This document shows positions 1-5,801 of a stretch of DNA of 10,579 bases, one piece after another. The notes beneath the pieces were generated by a model. The model ran no database searches, was not told the DNA's origin, and saw only the letters and a program-made list of their open reading frames with translations. The position numbers and the translations under genes were made by a program. The first letter of the stretch is position 1; every line of letters starts with the position of its first letter. The stretch is from Trichodesmium sp. MAG_R04 (GTDB taxonomy: Bacteria; Cyanobacteriota; Cyanobacteriia; Cyanobacteriales; Microcoleaceae), in the NCBI GenBank assembly GCA_023356515.1, contig JAKQYG010000103.1:1-10579 (forward strand). The letters run 5' to 3'.

Positions 1-255
1 CCAGTAGTGGGACTTTTTGAGATGGATAATGAAGATGGACTAAATCTAATTACAGAATATGAAACTATGAGTTCTATTGAAAGATTTTGGTTTGTTAGTC
101 CTAATCTAAGAATGCGAAGTAGTGCAGTAAAGAGGTTTGGTGGGTTTAATACTTCTACTTTTTGCACTGAAGTTCGGATAGAGGAAAGTAACTCAGATTC
201 AGAAGCAGAAATATTAAAAGATGATGTGAGATTTTATTCTGCTTTTGGCTGGTAA
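1..255 (+). CDS. cpcS: CpcS/CpeS-family phycobiliprotein lyase, C-terminal part
   Basis: This is the last 84 codons of a gene whose start lies left of the window; the frame is open from base 1 to the TAA at 253-255. CpcS/CpeS lyases are lipocalin-like beta-barrel proteins that attach phycocyanobilin (or phycoerythrobilin) to the Cys84-type site of phycobiliprotein subunits in the cytoplasm. The visible part carries the family's characteristic stretch: ITEYETMSSIERFWFVSPN, then LRMRSS, KRFGGF and FCTEVRIE, the closing strands of the barrel. The acidic tail after this (about 25 residues) is variable in the family. The next gene, cpcG, also serves the phycobilisome, so the pair fits an assembly locus. 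The 290-base spacer argues that they are separate transcripts. Family assignment is firm; which bilin and which subunit it serves cannot be told from the fragment, so cpcS rather than cpeS is a guess. Confidence 0.85.
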   Translation, partial: PVVGLFEMDNEDGLNLITEYETMSSIERFWFVSPNLRMRSSAVKRFGGFNTSTFCTEVRIEESNSDSEAEILKDDVRFYSAFGW

Positions 256-545
256 GTATAGCAAACCCCAGAAGTTAAATTCGCAGCATAGACTGTATTT
301 GAGAGTAGTGAGAATACCCTAATTATCCTGGTGAGTGCTATCGTAAAGATCATGTCGAGTATCAGTAAATATCTCTCAAAAATATTACAGATTGTTGCGT
401 AAATTAATAAAAGTAAGACTTAAATTGCCTCAATCCCTTAATCTAAAGGTTGGCTATTGATGCAATTTTCTGAATCGCAGTAAATTTTAATCTGCTATGG
501 CCAGACTTTATAAGTCACATTTAATAATTCTAAGGAGATTCTGAC
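256..545. other. Spacer between lyase gene and cpcG, likely cpcG leader
   Basis: No coding sequence or RNA gene is recognisable here. It must contain the cpcG promoter and leader. The best, still weak, promoter candidate is TTGATG at 457-462 followed 18 bases later by TAAATT at 481-486. GACTT-TTT/A-rich-AAGTC at 503-516 is a short imperfect palindrome close to the ribosome binding site and could be part of leader structure. No convincing terminator for the lyase gene is visible. Confidence 0.35.
532..537 (+). promoter_or_regulatory. Ribosome binding site of cpcG
   Basis: AAGGAG lies 8 bases before the GTG at 546. It decides the start, because no ATG in this frame gives the conserved MAIPLLEY N-terminus. 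Confidence 0.8.
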
Positions 546-1307
546 GTGGCAATTCCATTATTAGAATACAGGCCCATAAGTCAAAATTCACGGGTTCTGG
601 GTTATGAAGTCCCTGGTGATGACCAACCAATTATTTATTCTGCCGAGCTTTTACCCTCTCAATCAGATTGGAATGAGTTAATTTGGGCAGCTTATCGCCA
701 AATTTATAGTGAACATCAAATCCTGAAAAGAAATCGCCAAACCTTCCTAGAATCTCAGCTCAAGAATGGTCAAATTACAGTTCGAGATTTTATTCGAGGT
801 TTGCTAACTTCTCCTCCATTCCGTCGGAACAACTACGAAACAAGTAGTAATTATCGCTTTGTTGAGTTATGTGTTCAACGGGTATTAGGTCGTGATGTTT
901 ATAATAAAGGGGAAAAGCTTGCTTGGTCTATTATTATAGCTACCAAGGGTATTGAAGGTTTTATTGATGAGTTGCTCAATAGCGAGGAATATCTAGACAA
1001 CTTTGGCTTGGAAACTGTACCCTATCAACGTCGTCGGGTCATACCACAGCATGATGGAGGGGAAACACCTTTTAATCTGAAGACACCTCGTTATGGGCCT
1101 TATCACCGGAGTGTTCTAGGCTTTCCTAAATTTATGTATCAAAATCAAATATTTAAATTTACTCCTCAAGAAAAGAAGATTCGGGCAGGGGATCCTTCTA
1201 TATACTTAGCTTTGGCACAGAGTATTGTTGGTGTGCAAAATGAATCGGCAACAAAAGCAAGCTTAGATAGTATTAACCTCGATATGGTCCCTTATCGTAA
1301 GAAATGA
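546..1307 (+). CDS. cpcG: Phycobilisome rod-core linker polypeptide CpcG
   Basis: CpcG links phycocyanin rods to the allophycocyanin core (CpcG1 type) on the cytoplasmic face of thylakoids. The 253-residue protein has the usual length. It opens with MAIPLLEYRP, the N-terminal signature of CpcG, followed by one PBS linker domain (about residues 16-150) with the conserved blocks DWNELIWAAYRQIYSEHQ, FIRGLLTSPPF, RFVELCVQRVLGRD and LLNSEEYLDNFG. The C-terminal tail (about 155-253) is polar, with the VPYQRRR, TPRYGPYHR and AGDPSIYLALA blocks of rod-core linkers. There is no C-terminal hydrophobic helix, so this is the core-attached form and not the membrane-anchored CpcL/CpcG2 form. The start is GTG with a well-placed AAGGAG. 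A hairpin with a T tract follows at 1429-1460. The gene stands apart from the phycocyanin operon, at least within what can be seen. Confidence 0.95.
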   Translation: MAIPLLEYRPISQNSRVLGYEVPGDDQPIIYSAELLPSQSDWNELIWAAYRQIYSEHQILKRNRQTFLESQLKNGQITVRDFIRGLLTSPPFRRNNYETSSNYRFVELCVQRVLGRDVYNKGEKLAWSIIIATKGIEGFIDELLNSEEYLDNFGLETVPYQRRRVIPQHDGGETPFNLKTPRYGPYHRSVLGFPKFMYQNQIFKFTPQEKKIRAGDPSIYLALAQSIVGVQNESATKASLDSINLDMVPYRKK

Positions 1308-1428
1308 TTTAGGGAAAATTTTGCTTTAATATCAATTTCATAAACTTAGGCTACATTGCTTATCTTAATAAGATTATATGATTTCATTCTTGAATATGAT
1401 GTGTAGCCATACTTGAGGAAATTGCTTT

Positions 1429-1460
1429 AAAGCCCCGTCCCTCTAGCTAGGGCGTTTTTA
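1429..1460 (+). terminator. Terminator-like hairpin downstream of cpcG
   Basis: GCCC (1432-1435) can pair with GGGC (1450-1453), flanked by AA/TT pairs, and TTTTT follows at 1455-1459. An alternative inner stem is CCCT (1439-1442) with AGGG (1449-1452). The stem is short and imperfect, as in degenerate copies of the GCCCCGTCC-type hairpins common behind cyanobacterial genes. It lies about 120 bases after the cpcG stop. Confidence 0.5.
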
Positions 1461-1477
1461 TTCTCAAACTTGACGAT

Positions 1478-1505
1478 CACCTAAACTCTAATTAGAGGTG
1501 GTTTT
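1478..1505 (+). repeat. Second stem-loop behind cpcG
   Basis: CACCT (1478-1482) pairs with AGGTG (1496-1500), and a perfect palindrome CTCTAATTAGAG sits at 1486-1497, so two alternative stems compete. GTTTT follows. It may be a backup terminator; the T tract is short. Confidence 0.35.
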
Positions 1506-1513
1506 ATCTCTAT

Positions 1514-1625
1514 TCAGGACTTATACAGAAACAGGGTTAATCTAGGAAATAGGGTGATCTGAACAACAATAATCAATAATCAGGGCAATAAACCAGATTT
1601 CTTGGTTGATGTGTGTGAGTCCTGT
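1514..1625. mobile_element. MITE-like element, 112 bp, with 5-bp flanking duplication
   Basis: The ends form an inverted repeat: CAGGACTTATACA at 1515-1527 and, on the opposite strand, CAGGACTCACACA at 1612-1624 (11 of 13 match). The element is flanked on both sides by TCTAT (1509-1513 and 1626-1630), as expected for a target-site duplication. There is no coding capacity. Ends of the GGACTTA type are frequent in cyanobacterial insertion sequences, but the parent family cannot be named from this alone. Confidence 0.6.
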
Positions 1626-1771
1626 TCTATCTTTTTTCCCTCTTAATTTCTAAATATTAGAAAAAAATGGCACGATAGCTTACTATGAAAGATTTTTAGA
1701 TTCCTAACTCGATTAGGGGTAGAGTGAAGAATAAAAATGTGCTAGTCCTTACTATGGCGGCTTTTGTCAAA

Positions 1772-1905
1772 CTAAAAAAACCTCTTGCAAAGTTTAAGGA
1801 TAATTGTATGCCTTAATCTTTATTCTCCAACAGCCAATATTTACCTTCCCCACCTTATAAAGGTAAAATTCAGGCTGAAGAATTAAGCAAGAGGTTTAAC
1901 TTTAG
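1772..1905. mobile_element. Inverted-repeat element, 134 bp, MITE-like or structured RNA
   Basis: AAACCTCTTGC (1778-1788) has a perfect 11-bp inverted partner GCAAGAGGTTT (1887-1897), and the similarity extends outward to CTAAA on the left and TTTAG on the right. Inside is a second hairpin, TTTACCTT (1840-1847) with AAGGTAAA (1860-1867). No flanking duplication is evident, so insertion is not proven. The nested pairing would also fit a folded RNA. It encodes no protein of note. Confidence 0.45.
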
Positions 1906-1980
1906 ATGCTCCTGATGTACTAACTCCCTAGATTATTTCCTACACCCCAAAAAAGAGTGGTTTGCAGGATAACTGAACTT

Positions 1981-2003
1981 AAAAAAAGGCTTTTAATAAG
2001 CCT
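1981..2003 (-). terminator. Rho-independent terminator for a minus-strand transcript
   Basis: Read on the minus strand: AGGCTT, loop ATTAA, AAGCCT, then a run of six T. The six-pair stem is perfect and the T run follows directly. On the plus strand there is no T run, so the signal is directional. The nearest minus-strand gene upstream is the sensor kinase, whose stop is about 675 bases away at 2678. The terminator therefore ends either a long kinase 3' untranslated region or a separate RNA. Confidence 0.6.
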
Positions 2004-2154
2004 CGTATAAGTTCATAGTTTGTCTGTACTATTTTTATAGTAATACTCTGTTTTATTAAATTCAACTGGGTTATTACAATAGCCCGATTTTATTCATTGC
2101 TTGAGTCGAAATGAATGAGTAATGTTTAATTACAAAATCTACCCAAAAGTAAAA

Positions 2155-2260
2155 TTACTATAGTCATTCCGAATAAGAATGGGAAACTTTTTTTAGCGGA
2201 AACCCTCTCACAGCAAGAAAACCTTGTCTCAATCTAAACCAGAATGACTATATATAGTAA
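2155..2260. mobile_element. IS630-type MITE, about 100 bp
   Basis: The left end TTACTATAGTCATTC (2155-2169) is matched by GAATGACTATATATAGTAA (2242-2260) in inverted orientation. The core terminal repeat is TAGTCATTCCG on the left against TAGTCATTCTG on the right, bordered by TA, the target duplicated by IS630/Tc1-mariner transposases. Only about 70 bases lie between the ends and none is coding, so it would need a transposase supplied from elsewhere. Family placement rests on the TA borders and is tentative. Confidence 0.6.
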
Positions 2261-2368
2261 TCCTAAATTAGTTGTAATAATTTTTCTCACAATTAATTTT
2301 AACTGAAAAAATTTAAAATTAAGTTTCCTAACTTCTAACTGCCATTAAAATATTATATAGCAATCCTA
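2251..2368 (+). repeat. 15-bp direct repeat pair
   Basis: TATATAGTAATCCTA (2251-2265) and TATATAGCAATCCTA (2354-2368) differ at one base and are 103 bases apart. The first overlaps the right end of the preceding MITE. They may be the borders of a further decayed insertion. Confidence 0.35.
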
Positions 2369-2591
2369 TCTGATTCGTGATAAAAATAGTCTGTTTTAAG
2401 GCAAAAGGAAAAGGATTTGGAGCTGTTTTCAAGAAGGCATTTTATTTTACATAGAGCTTGTTGATTAAATCTAAAAGTATTTATAGATTAAGCTTTGAGC
2501 ATTTAATGGTGTTGAAAAAGTGCAAAATTGTAAATTGAAATTCCTCATATATACTAGTATTTGAGGCAAGAGTTTTACAGAAAAATTGAGG

Positions 2592-2675
2592 AATAAATAT
2601 ATCCGACTATCTCCTCTAAATTCCCATTTCTCCTGACTACTGCAAAGAGTAAAAAGACCTTGGCCAGCAAACCCT
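2592..2675. repeat. Dispersed repeat, copy A
   Basis: About 85 bases are shared with 4908-4996. The core at 2611-2642 (begins CTCCTCTAAATT, ends GACTACTG) is identical over 32 bases to 4926-4957. Weaker similarity continues on both sides, including AAGAG-AAAAAGAC and a GCA/GCC-rich end. This copy ends about two bases before the sensor kinase stop codon. Confidence 0.7.
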
Positions 2676-2677
2676 AA

Positions 2678-4096
2678 TTAAGAAGAATATGTTTGGTTTA
2701 ATATCCGCAACCATATAAGAATTGTAGTACCACAACTAATTACTAAAGCTTGCTCCTTAAAAAAGCTGGGCAACCATTTAGTCTCTACGGGAGAATATAC
2801 TTCAATTTTACCTTGCATTTCATTGATCAAATCACGAGCAATTACTAACCCTAATCCTGTTCCAGGAATATTTGTTTTGGCTTTTTCTCCTCGATAATTT
2901 CGTTCAAATAAATGTTCTAAATCTTCCGATGGAATGCCATAACCTGTATCGCTAACAGCTATAACTAACATTTCTTCAGTGTCACTATTAATTGATTTAT
3001 CATCATGTAGTTGAGGAGCTAAAGTTGCTAGTTTAATATAAATACTTCCTTTGATAGGAGTATACTTTAAGGCATTATCAATAATATTACTTAAGACTTC
3101 TCGTAAAGCTTTATAATTAGCCTTGATGGTTGGTAAATTATCAGGAAAATCAACTTGTAAATTTATATTGCTTTCATTAGCAATTGCTTTGGCAGAAACT
3201 AGTAAAGGATCTAAAACTTGTTGTACATAAACTGGTTCTAAAAAATTAGCTCCAGGTAGAAGTCGTAGAGGTTTAGATTTTTGATTAGCTTCTTGATAAA
3301 CATCTATTATTTCTTTATTTGGAGTTGTGCTTTGAAAATACTGACCTTCAGCAGGAATGCTTAATATTTCTTCCTCAATATCAACAGTTCTATCAATTTG
3401 TTCAATTAATTCTCTGAGACGATCACTTTCTCGTAAGATACTATTTGCTATATTCCAGTTTTTGTCTTTTGGTAAAAATCCTTTTAGCAATAACTTACCA
3501 AAAGTTCGTAGTGCAGTTAATGGGCTTTTCAACTGATGCAATATATTATGTATAGCATCAAATTGTTGGACTTGCAACTTTTGTTGTTGCTGAGATTGTT
3601 GCTTTAACCATTGAGAGCGTTGATCTAAAATGCAGGCTATAGCAATAGTACGAGCGACTTGTTGAATTTGAGTTTTTTCTTTTTGGTTCCAGGGCCGGTC
3701 TTCTCTTGCTGTTACAAGCAATCCCATAACTACCCCATCATGGATTAAAGGTAAAACAATTTGACATTTTTGCCAAGGATGACTTTGCCATCCAGGATTT
3801 GATTCTGTTGTATGGTTACTTGATTCTAAAATCAGAGAATTTTTGTTGATCGTCAAGGGTGCTGCTGACAACTTCGGAAGATTATCTAATGTTGGTATTT
3901 CTGAGGTTATTTTTAAAATTGAAGTTCCTTCCCCATCTTGGGTTATTTCTGGATATACGATAATGGGAACTAGTTTCGCGTTACCCCCTTCTGCCAGTTT
4001 CTCTGTTAAGTAAACTATGCTTAAAGTCGCACCCCAACTAGATAGGATAGATATCTGGGTTTTACAAAGTCCAATAAATTCTATACTTGTGGGCAT
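2678..4096 (-). CDS. GAF-domain sensor histidine kinase, Hik2/CSK-like
   Basis: A soluble cytoplasmic two-component kinase of 472 residues that autophosphorylates on histidine and passes phosphate to response regulators. Domains in order: an N-terminal GAF-like domain (about 1-155, including WQKCQIVLPLIHDGVVMGLL), a Gln-rich coiled linker (about 160-178), a HisKA domain with the H box HQLKSPLTALRTF (phospho-acceptor His187), and a HATPase domain with N box NIIDNALKY (Asn337, Asn341), G1 box DTGYGIP (383-389), F box LFERNYRG and G2 box GTGLGL (412-417). All catalytic motifs are intact. No transmembrane segment is present. The layout and an early cysteine (Cys11, in IGLCKTQI) resemble cyanobacterial Hik2 and plant chloroplast sensor kinase, which report plastoquinone redox state through an iron-sulphur cluster; that identification is inference. 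It is divergent from the DUF3155 gene (187-base spacer) and no response regulator lies beside it. The start ATG has only a weak ribosome binding site. A dispersed repeat touches its 3' end. Confidence 0.9.
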   Translation of the reverse strand: MPTSIEFIGLCKTQISILSSWGATLSIVYLTEKLAEGGNAKLVPIIVYPEITQDGEGTSILKITSEIPTLDNLPKLSAAPLTINKNSLILESSNHTTESNPGWQSHPWQKCQIVLPLIHDGVVMGLLVTAREDRPWNQKEKTQIQQVARTIAIACILDQRSQWLKQQSQQQQKLQVQQFDAIHNILHQLKSPLTALRTFGKLLLKGFLPKDKNWNIANSILRESDRLRELIEQIDRTVDIEEEILSIPAEGQYFQSTTPNKEIIDVYQEANQKSKPLRLLPGANFLEPVYVQQVLDPLLVSAKAIANESNINLQVDFPDNLPTIKANYKALREVLSNIIDNALKYTPIKGSIYIKLATLAPQLHDDKSINSDTEEMLVIAVSDTGYGIPSEDLEHLFERNYRGEKAKTNIPGTGLGLVIARDLINEMQGKIEVYSPVETKWLPSFFKEQALVISCGTTILIWLRILNQTYSS

Positions 4097-4194
4097 TAGG
4101 ATTAGAGCTATTTATGGTATCTTTCACTGGACATCAAGTTATTTTAGATTTTAGAGAAAAAAGCATATACTTTGTATCAAAATATTAAAAACAC

Positions 4195-4223
4195 TTGAAT
4201 TATTCAGTTAAAGTTTGTATAAT
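4195..4223 (+). promoter_or_regulatory. Sigma-70 type promoter of the DUF3155 gene
   Basis: TTGAAT (4195-4200), a 17-base spacer and a perfect TATAAT (4218-4223) lie about 60 bases before the start codon. It is the best promoter seen in the window. It sits in the divergent spacer shared with the sensor kinase gene. Confidence 0.7.
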
Positions 4224-4269
4224 TTTACCAAATTCGGTTAGCCATAACTACACTCATCGGGTAACACAC

Positions 4270-4276
4270 AGGAGGT
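4270..4276 (+). promoter_or_regulatory. Strong ribosome binding site before a TTG start
   Basis: AGGAGGT is followed 7 bases later by TTG at 4284. This near-perfect site supports TTG as the true start, giving the basic MARRRKRK N-terminus. Confidence 0.8.
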
Positions 4277-4283
4277 AAGGAAA

Positions 4284-4586
4284 TTGGCTAGAAGACGTAA
4301 GCGCAAAAGTCGTCGAAGACAAGAAGGACGCAGAATACTGGAGCAAGTAACTCAGTATAGTATTGAAAGTGGTGAAGACAAACCAGTCACTGCAGCTCGC
4401 AAGTTTATTCATGCACAAGGTATTGTTCCACCTGCTGTACTTCTAGTTAGAAGAAATGAGCATACCACTGATAGATACTTCTGGGCCGAAAAAGGTTTAT
4501 TTGGAGCACAGTACGTTGAAGAAAATCATTTTTTGTTTCCTAGCTTAAAAGTTTTGATGGAACTTAAAACACCAGAGGGAAAATAG
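4284..4586 (+). CDS. DUF3155 family protein
   Basis: A 100-residue cyanobacterial protein of unknown function. The first 17 residues are extremely basic (ARRRKRKSRRRQEGRR), suggesting contact with nucleic acid or with an acidic partner. The rest is a compact domain with the blocks VTAARKFIHAQGI, PPAVLLVRRNEHTTDRYFWAEKGLFGAQY and FLFPSLKVL (given here piecewise), which match what I recall of DUF3155. There is no signal peptide or membrane helix. A near-consensus promoter, strong ribosome binding site and TTG start suggest steady, possibly high expression. It stands alone on the plus strand, divergent from the sensor kinase. A possible terminator lies at 4732-4760. Family assignment is good; no function is claimed. 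Confidence 0.85.
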   Translation: MARRRKRKSRRRQEGRRILEQVTQYSIESGEDKPVTAARKFIHAQGIVPPAVLLVRRNEHTTDRYFWAEKGLFGAQYVEENHFLFPSLKVLMELKTPEGK

Positions 4587-4657
4587 GCACTTAATTCTAC
4601 TCCAAGTAGAACTCAAGTATAACTTAAGTTTAAGGATGTTGCATTAAACGTTTTTCA

Positions 4658-4780
4658 ATGGGTTGGGTTAGCTGGTATGTTTTTTTGAGTTACGAGCAAC
4701 AAGTACTAACTTCTAATGAAATTAAGCAAGGTGGTAATGCTATATTGGCGTTACCATTTTATTTAGGGCTTACTGATTAA
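4658..4780 (+). CDS. Possible small protein, 40 residues, unrecognised
   Basis: ATG at 4658 opens a 40-codon frame ending in TAA at 4778-4780. The frame extends eight codons upstream of the ATG to a TAA at 4631. The product begins MGWVSWYVFLSYEQQ and ends ALPFYLGLTD, a balanced, protein-like composition rather than the Lys/Asn/Ile/Phe-rich output typical of AT-rich junk. Against it: AAGGA at 4632-4636 is too far away to be its ribosome binding site, the family is not recognised, and a terminator-like hairpin falls inside the frame. It could be a real small gene, a relic of a longer gene or chance. Confidence 0.3.
   Translation: MGWVSWYVFLSYEQQVLTSNEIKQGGNAILALPFYLGLTD
4732..4760 (+). terminator. 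Hairpin with T tract, possible terminator for the DUF3155 gene
   Basis: TGGTAATGC (4732-4740), loop TATATTG, GCGTTACCA (4748-4756): nine pairs including one G-U, followed by TTTTATTT. It is about 145 bases after the DUF3155 stop. It overlaps the possible ORF at 4658-4780, so only one of the two may be real. Confidence 0.5.
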
Positions 4781-4907
4781 TGATAAAAGTATTGACATAT
4801 AAAAGTTTTGGCCTTATTTGATTGTCTAAAAGTAGCAGCTTTTTGGTGGTTTAAGCTGAAAAAGTTAGTATTTTGGGCTGACCATGACAAAAAAACAAAG
4901 GGACAAA

Positions 4908-4996
4908 TAAAATATATTCGACTCCCTCCTCTAAATTCCCATTTCTCCTGACTACTGACTACTACTAAGAGCAAAAAGACTTTTGCGGCAAGCCCT
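4908..4996. repeat. Dispersed repeat, copy B
   Basis: Second copy of the repeat at 2592-2675, with a 32-base identical core at 4926-4957. It carries an extra GACTACT unit (GACTACTGACTACTACT), a short tandem heptamer of the kind that expands and contracts in cyanobacterial intergenic repeats. It lies in the spacer between convergent genes. Confidence 0.7.
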
Positions 4997-5150
4997 GCTC
5001 ATAACTTATCATTGGATCATTATTCTAGTTTTTCCCAAAAATCACTTTTTACTCAGGAACTTTAACCCAAAGGACAACATCTGAAGTTAAGTTTCTTGGT
5101 TTTCATTTCCAAATAGACCTAGGTTGTTAGTTTAATAGGATTTTTATATT

Positions 5151-5687
5151 TTATTCTTGGTATCCTTTCAAGCTGAAAGCTCTTTGTAAAGCTGCTAATT
5201 CATCCCTATGACCTGTTATGGAAAGTAAACTTTTGGTTGCAGAACCCTCGTTCAATATTCCTTCCAGTTTTATATCAACTTTTTCTGGACGTTGAGACTT
5301 TTGCCAATAAAAAATACCTGCTAAAGGCGATACCAAAACTAGCCATATAAAGTATTGACCAAATTCAGGAACCAACATTGATATAGCTAACCCAAAACAT
5401 AAAGCACCTGCTGCTGCTAATAGTGTTAAGAAAAATACTAAGAACCAACTAGGACGAACTATTCCTTCAAATGTCAGTTTATTCTGAGCTACATTAACAT
5501 CAACAATTCGGTAAGCACGATCACGAAAATATTTTCTTAGCTGCTTTAAAAGTGAGTCAGCTTCCTGTTCAGCTAACAATTTCAGATTTTTAGTCCGCGG
5601 TTTAACTGATGCCTTAATAAAAAAAACTAGACCAATGCTAGATAAAAATGTCAGTATAAATGACGATATTAGAGCTGTATTATTCAT
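5151..5687 (-). CDS. CCB1-like cofactor assembly of complex C subunit B
   Basis: Proteins of this family take part in covalent attachment of haem c(i) to cytochrome b6 of the b6f complex (the CCB pathway, system IV) at the thylakoid membrane. The 178-residue product has an N-terminal membrane helix (about 4-24), a basic cytoplasmic/stromal stretch (25-80, with AEQEADSLLKQLRKYFRDRAYR and VDVNVAQNKLTFEGIVRPSW, given in pieces), two further helices (about 81-105 and 112-128) and a polar C-terminal domain (130-178, with VDIKLEG and GHRDELAALQ). This arrangement and the LTFEGIVRPSWFL block match the cyanobacterial/plastid CCB1 family (DUF3529) as I recall it; whether it is CCB1 or another CCB member is less sure. 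The ATG at 5687 gives the expected hydrophobic start. It is separated from DUF751 upstream by 381 bases that contain a transposon relic, so it is probably transcribed alone. Confidence 0.75.
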   Translation of the reverse strand: MNNTALISSFILTFLSSIGLVFFIKASVKPRTKNLKLLAEQEADSLLKQLRKYFRDRAYRIVDVNVAQNKLTFEGIVRPSWFLVFFLTLLAAAGALCFGLAISMLVPEFGQYFIWLVLVSPLAGIFYWQKSQRPEKVDIKLEGILNEGSATKSLLSITGHRDELAALQRAFSLKGYQE

Positions 5688-5774
5688 ATAACTTTAGATT
5701 TAAATGTTTTTATTTCATCTTTTTAAGCACAATTGACAACTAAAAAAATACTAGCTGCTTTGTGATAAATATTA

Positions 5775-5787
5775 GTTAGAGCCTAAC
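5775..5787 (-). repeat. Small hairpin beyond the TnpB relic
   Basis: GTTAG-AGC-CTAAC is a perfect 5-bp stem 15 bases past the TnpB stop codon. IS200/IS605 elements carry subterminal hairpins at this place, so it may be the old right-end hairpin. It is short enough to be chance. Confidence 0.3.
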
Positions 5788-5801
5788 AAGTACATTTTAT
5801 A

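Larger units (their letters stand above)
1308..2677. other. 1.37-kb gene-free region rich in small mobile-element relics
   Basis: No coding sequence can be supported; all frames are cut by frequent stops. Working left to right it holds: a long-range pair GGCTACA (1349-1355) with TGTAGCC (1402-1408) just after cpcG; two plus-strand hairpins (1429-1460, 1478-1505); a MITE-like element with flanking duplication (1514-1625); a second inverted-repeat element (1772-1905); a minus-strand terminator (1981-2003); an IS630-type MITE (2155-2260); a 15-bp direct repeat (2251 and 2354); and a dispersed repeat (about 2592-2675). The individual items are listed separately. Stretches at 1631-1771 and 2370-2590 show nothing recognisable. 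Confidence 0.6.
4587..5150. other. 564-base spacer between convergent DUF3155 and CCB1-like genes
   Basis: It holds a perfect 7-bp stem TTCTACT-CCA-AGTAGAA (4595-4611) without a T run, a possible 40-codon ORF (4658-4780), a hairpin with a T tract (4732-4760) and dispersed repeat copy B (about 4908-4996). The rest, including 5000-5150 just after the CCB1-like stop, shows nothing recognisable, and no clear minus-strand terminator was found there. Confidence 0.5.

Noticed and set aside
1349..1408. GGCTACA/TGTAGCC long-range pair after cpcG as a tRNA-like or riboswitch structure
   Set aside because: The interior lacks tRNA arms and conserved bases; seven pairs across 60 bases may be chance.
1754..1816. 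20-codon ORF beginning MAAFVKLKKP
   Set aside because: No ribosome binding site, and it crosses the left end of the inverted-repeat element; most likely chance.
4595..4611. TTCTACT-CCA-AGTAGAA stem as terminator of the DUF3155 gene
   Set aside because: The stem is perfect but is not followed by a T run; the hairpin at 4732-4760 is the better candidate.
4940..4970. Tandem ACTACTG/GACTACT units as a CRISPR or satellite array
   Set aside because: Only two and a bit heptamers, no spacers; better explained as slippage inside the dispersed repeat.
4777..4974. 65-codon minus-strand ORF
   Set aside because: It runs through dispersed repeat copy B, has no ribosome binding site and no recognisable domain; its N-terminus is only the translated repeat.
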